Shown here: in pieces, positions 4,536 through 5,019 of the stretch
How positions within the stretch are numbered: position 1 is the first letter of the stretch
Layout of the letters: every line of letters begins with the position of its first letter
NCBI GenBank assembly: GCA_022709445.1
Contig: JAKLIU010000167.1
Location: 1 to 5,019, forward strand
Length of the DNA: 5,019 nucleotides
From: Spirochaetota bacterium
GTDB taxonomy: Bacteria > Spirochaetota > Spirochaetia > Treponematales > UBA12059
Reading direction: 5' to 3'
The notes under the pieces: generated by a model
Database searches by the model: none
Seen by the model: only the letters and a program-made list of their open reading frames with translations
What the model was told of the DNA's origin: nothing
Program-made: the position numbers and the translations under genes

Positions 4536-5019
4536 GTGAGTTCCCGCAGACCCGTACCCATCCTCATAGCGACGCTCGCCGTGCTCGCGGCCGCCGCGGC
4601 CTGGTCCCTGGTCGCGGTGCCCGTGGACACGTGGCTCAGGGGCGGGGCCCGTCAAACCCTGGAGGGGCTCGGCGCGGGCATCGCCTCCGACTGGGGCATC
4701 ACCGCATCCTACGCGGGCGCCTCGCCGTCCATCGCCGGGGGCCTGGTCCTGCACGACCTCCGGCTGGAGGGCAGCGGCGGCAGCTGGGTGCGCGTGGACA
4801 GGGTCAGGGTGGATTTCAGGCTCCTGGACGCCCTCCGTTCGGGTACGCTCCGCTCGCTGGACGGCGTCAGGCTGGAAGGCGTGGAGGCCCGGGTCGACCT
4901 GGACGCCGACGCGGAACTGTGGAAACGGCTGTCCGAGCTGCTGTCCGACGGCGCCCGCCCGGATTCCGCCCTGGCGGCCCCGGAACTGGAGCTGCGCGGC
5001 GCTTCCATACGGCTGGTCT
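4536..5019 (+). CDS. TamB/AsmA-like envelope protein, N-terminal part
   Basis: The frame opens at GTG 4536 and stays open for 161 codons to the edge of the window. The N-terminus is a signal anchor: SSRRP, then a hydrophobic Ala/Leu/Val segment (about 8-29). A periplasmic region follows with alternating short beta-type stretches such as SIAGGLVLHDLRLEG (about 64-78), SWVRVDRVRVDFRLLDAL (about 82-99) and LDGVRLEGVEARVDLD (107-122). A membrane anchor followed by 'SIAGGLVLHDLRLEG ... VRVDRVRVDF ... LRSLDGVRLEGVEARVDL' is the opening pattern of the AsmA/TamB superfamily, large bridge-like proteins that move phospholipid or help assemble outer-membrane proteins. Only the N-terminal part is here, so I cannot say TamB rather than another AsmA-like member. 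GTG was chosen because it precedes the signal anchor and lies exactly downstream of the candidate promoter; no in-frame ATG appears near it. Confidence 0.75.
   Translation, partial: MSSRRPVPILIATLAVLAAAAAWSLVAVPVDTWLRGGARQTLEGLGAGIASDWGITASYAGASPSIAGGLVLHDLRLEGSGGSWVRVDRVRVDFRLLDALRSGTLRSLDGVRLEGVEARVDLDADAELWKRLSELLSDGARPDSALAAPELELRGASIRLV

Noticed and set aside
4452..4754. N-terminal extension of tmk upstream of ATG 4451
   Set aside because: It would cover the divergent promoter region and run antisense through the TamB-like gene. It would also add about 100 non-homologous residues before the Tmk P-loop.

Overview
The window is GC-rich bacterial chromosome, by eye roughly two-thirds G+C or more, and it is densely packed with core genes. 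There is no sign of mobile elements, CRISPR, rRNA or tRNA. The best guess at the host is a high-GC member of the Spirochaetota. This rests on the ruvC-ruvA-ruvB-queA order, the TamB/AsmA-like gene expected of a diderm, the form of the thymidylate kinase P-loop, and a Tyr/Trp-rich secreted protein that resembles, from memory only, a family seen in treponemes. Treat the taxonomy as inference; a database search would settle it.

Layout, left to right. Positions 1-20 hold the last five codons (acidic) of an upstream gene, possibly yebC. A plus-strand block follows: ruvC (23-535), ruvA (569-1180), ruvB (1180-2202) and queA (2177-3193). ruvA/ruvB overlap by 1 nt and ruvB/queA by 26 nt. queA converges on a minus-strand pair with only 3 nt between the stop codons. 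That pair is tmk (4451-3819, thymidylate kinase) followed after 19 nt by an unnamed secreted protein (3799-3197). An 84-nt divergent region separates tmk from a plus-strand gene that starts with GTG at 4536 and runs off the right edge; it looks like the N-terminus of a TamB/AsmA-type envelope protein. No gene-free stretch exceeds 100 nt.

Functionally, RuvA and RuvB form the branch-migration motor on Holliday junctions and RuvC cuts the junction, so the left block is a complete resolvasome. QueA is a queuosine tRNA-modification enzyme carried in the same unit. Tmk supplies dTDP for DNA synthesis. The other two genes point to the cell envelope.

The most distinctive features are regulatory and biochemical. 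Four genes (ruvA, the secreted protein, tmk, the TamB-like gene) each have a sigma70-type promoter candidate with an 18-nt spacer whose -10 element ends only 6-9 nt before the start codon. This predicts leaderless or nearly leaderless mRNAs. Tmk carries Thr in place of the usual Walker A Lys. Isoleucine codons avoid ATT but keep many ATA. I found no clearly novel multi-gene system.
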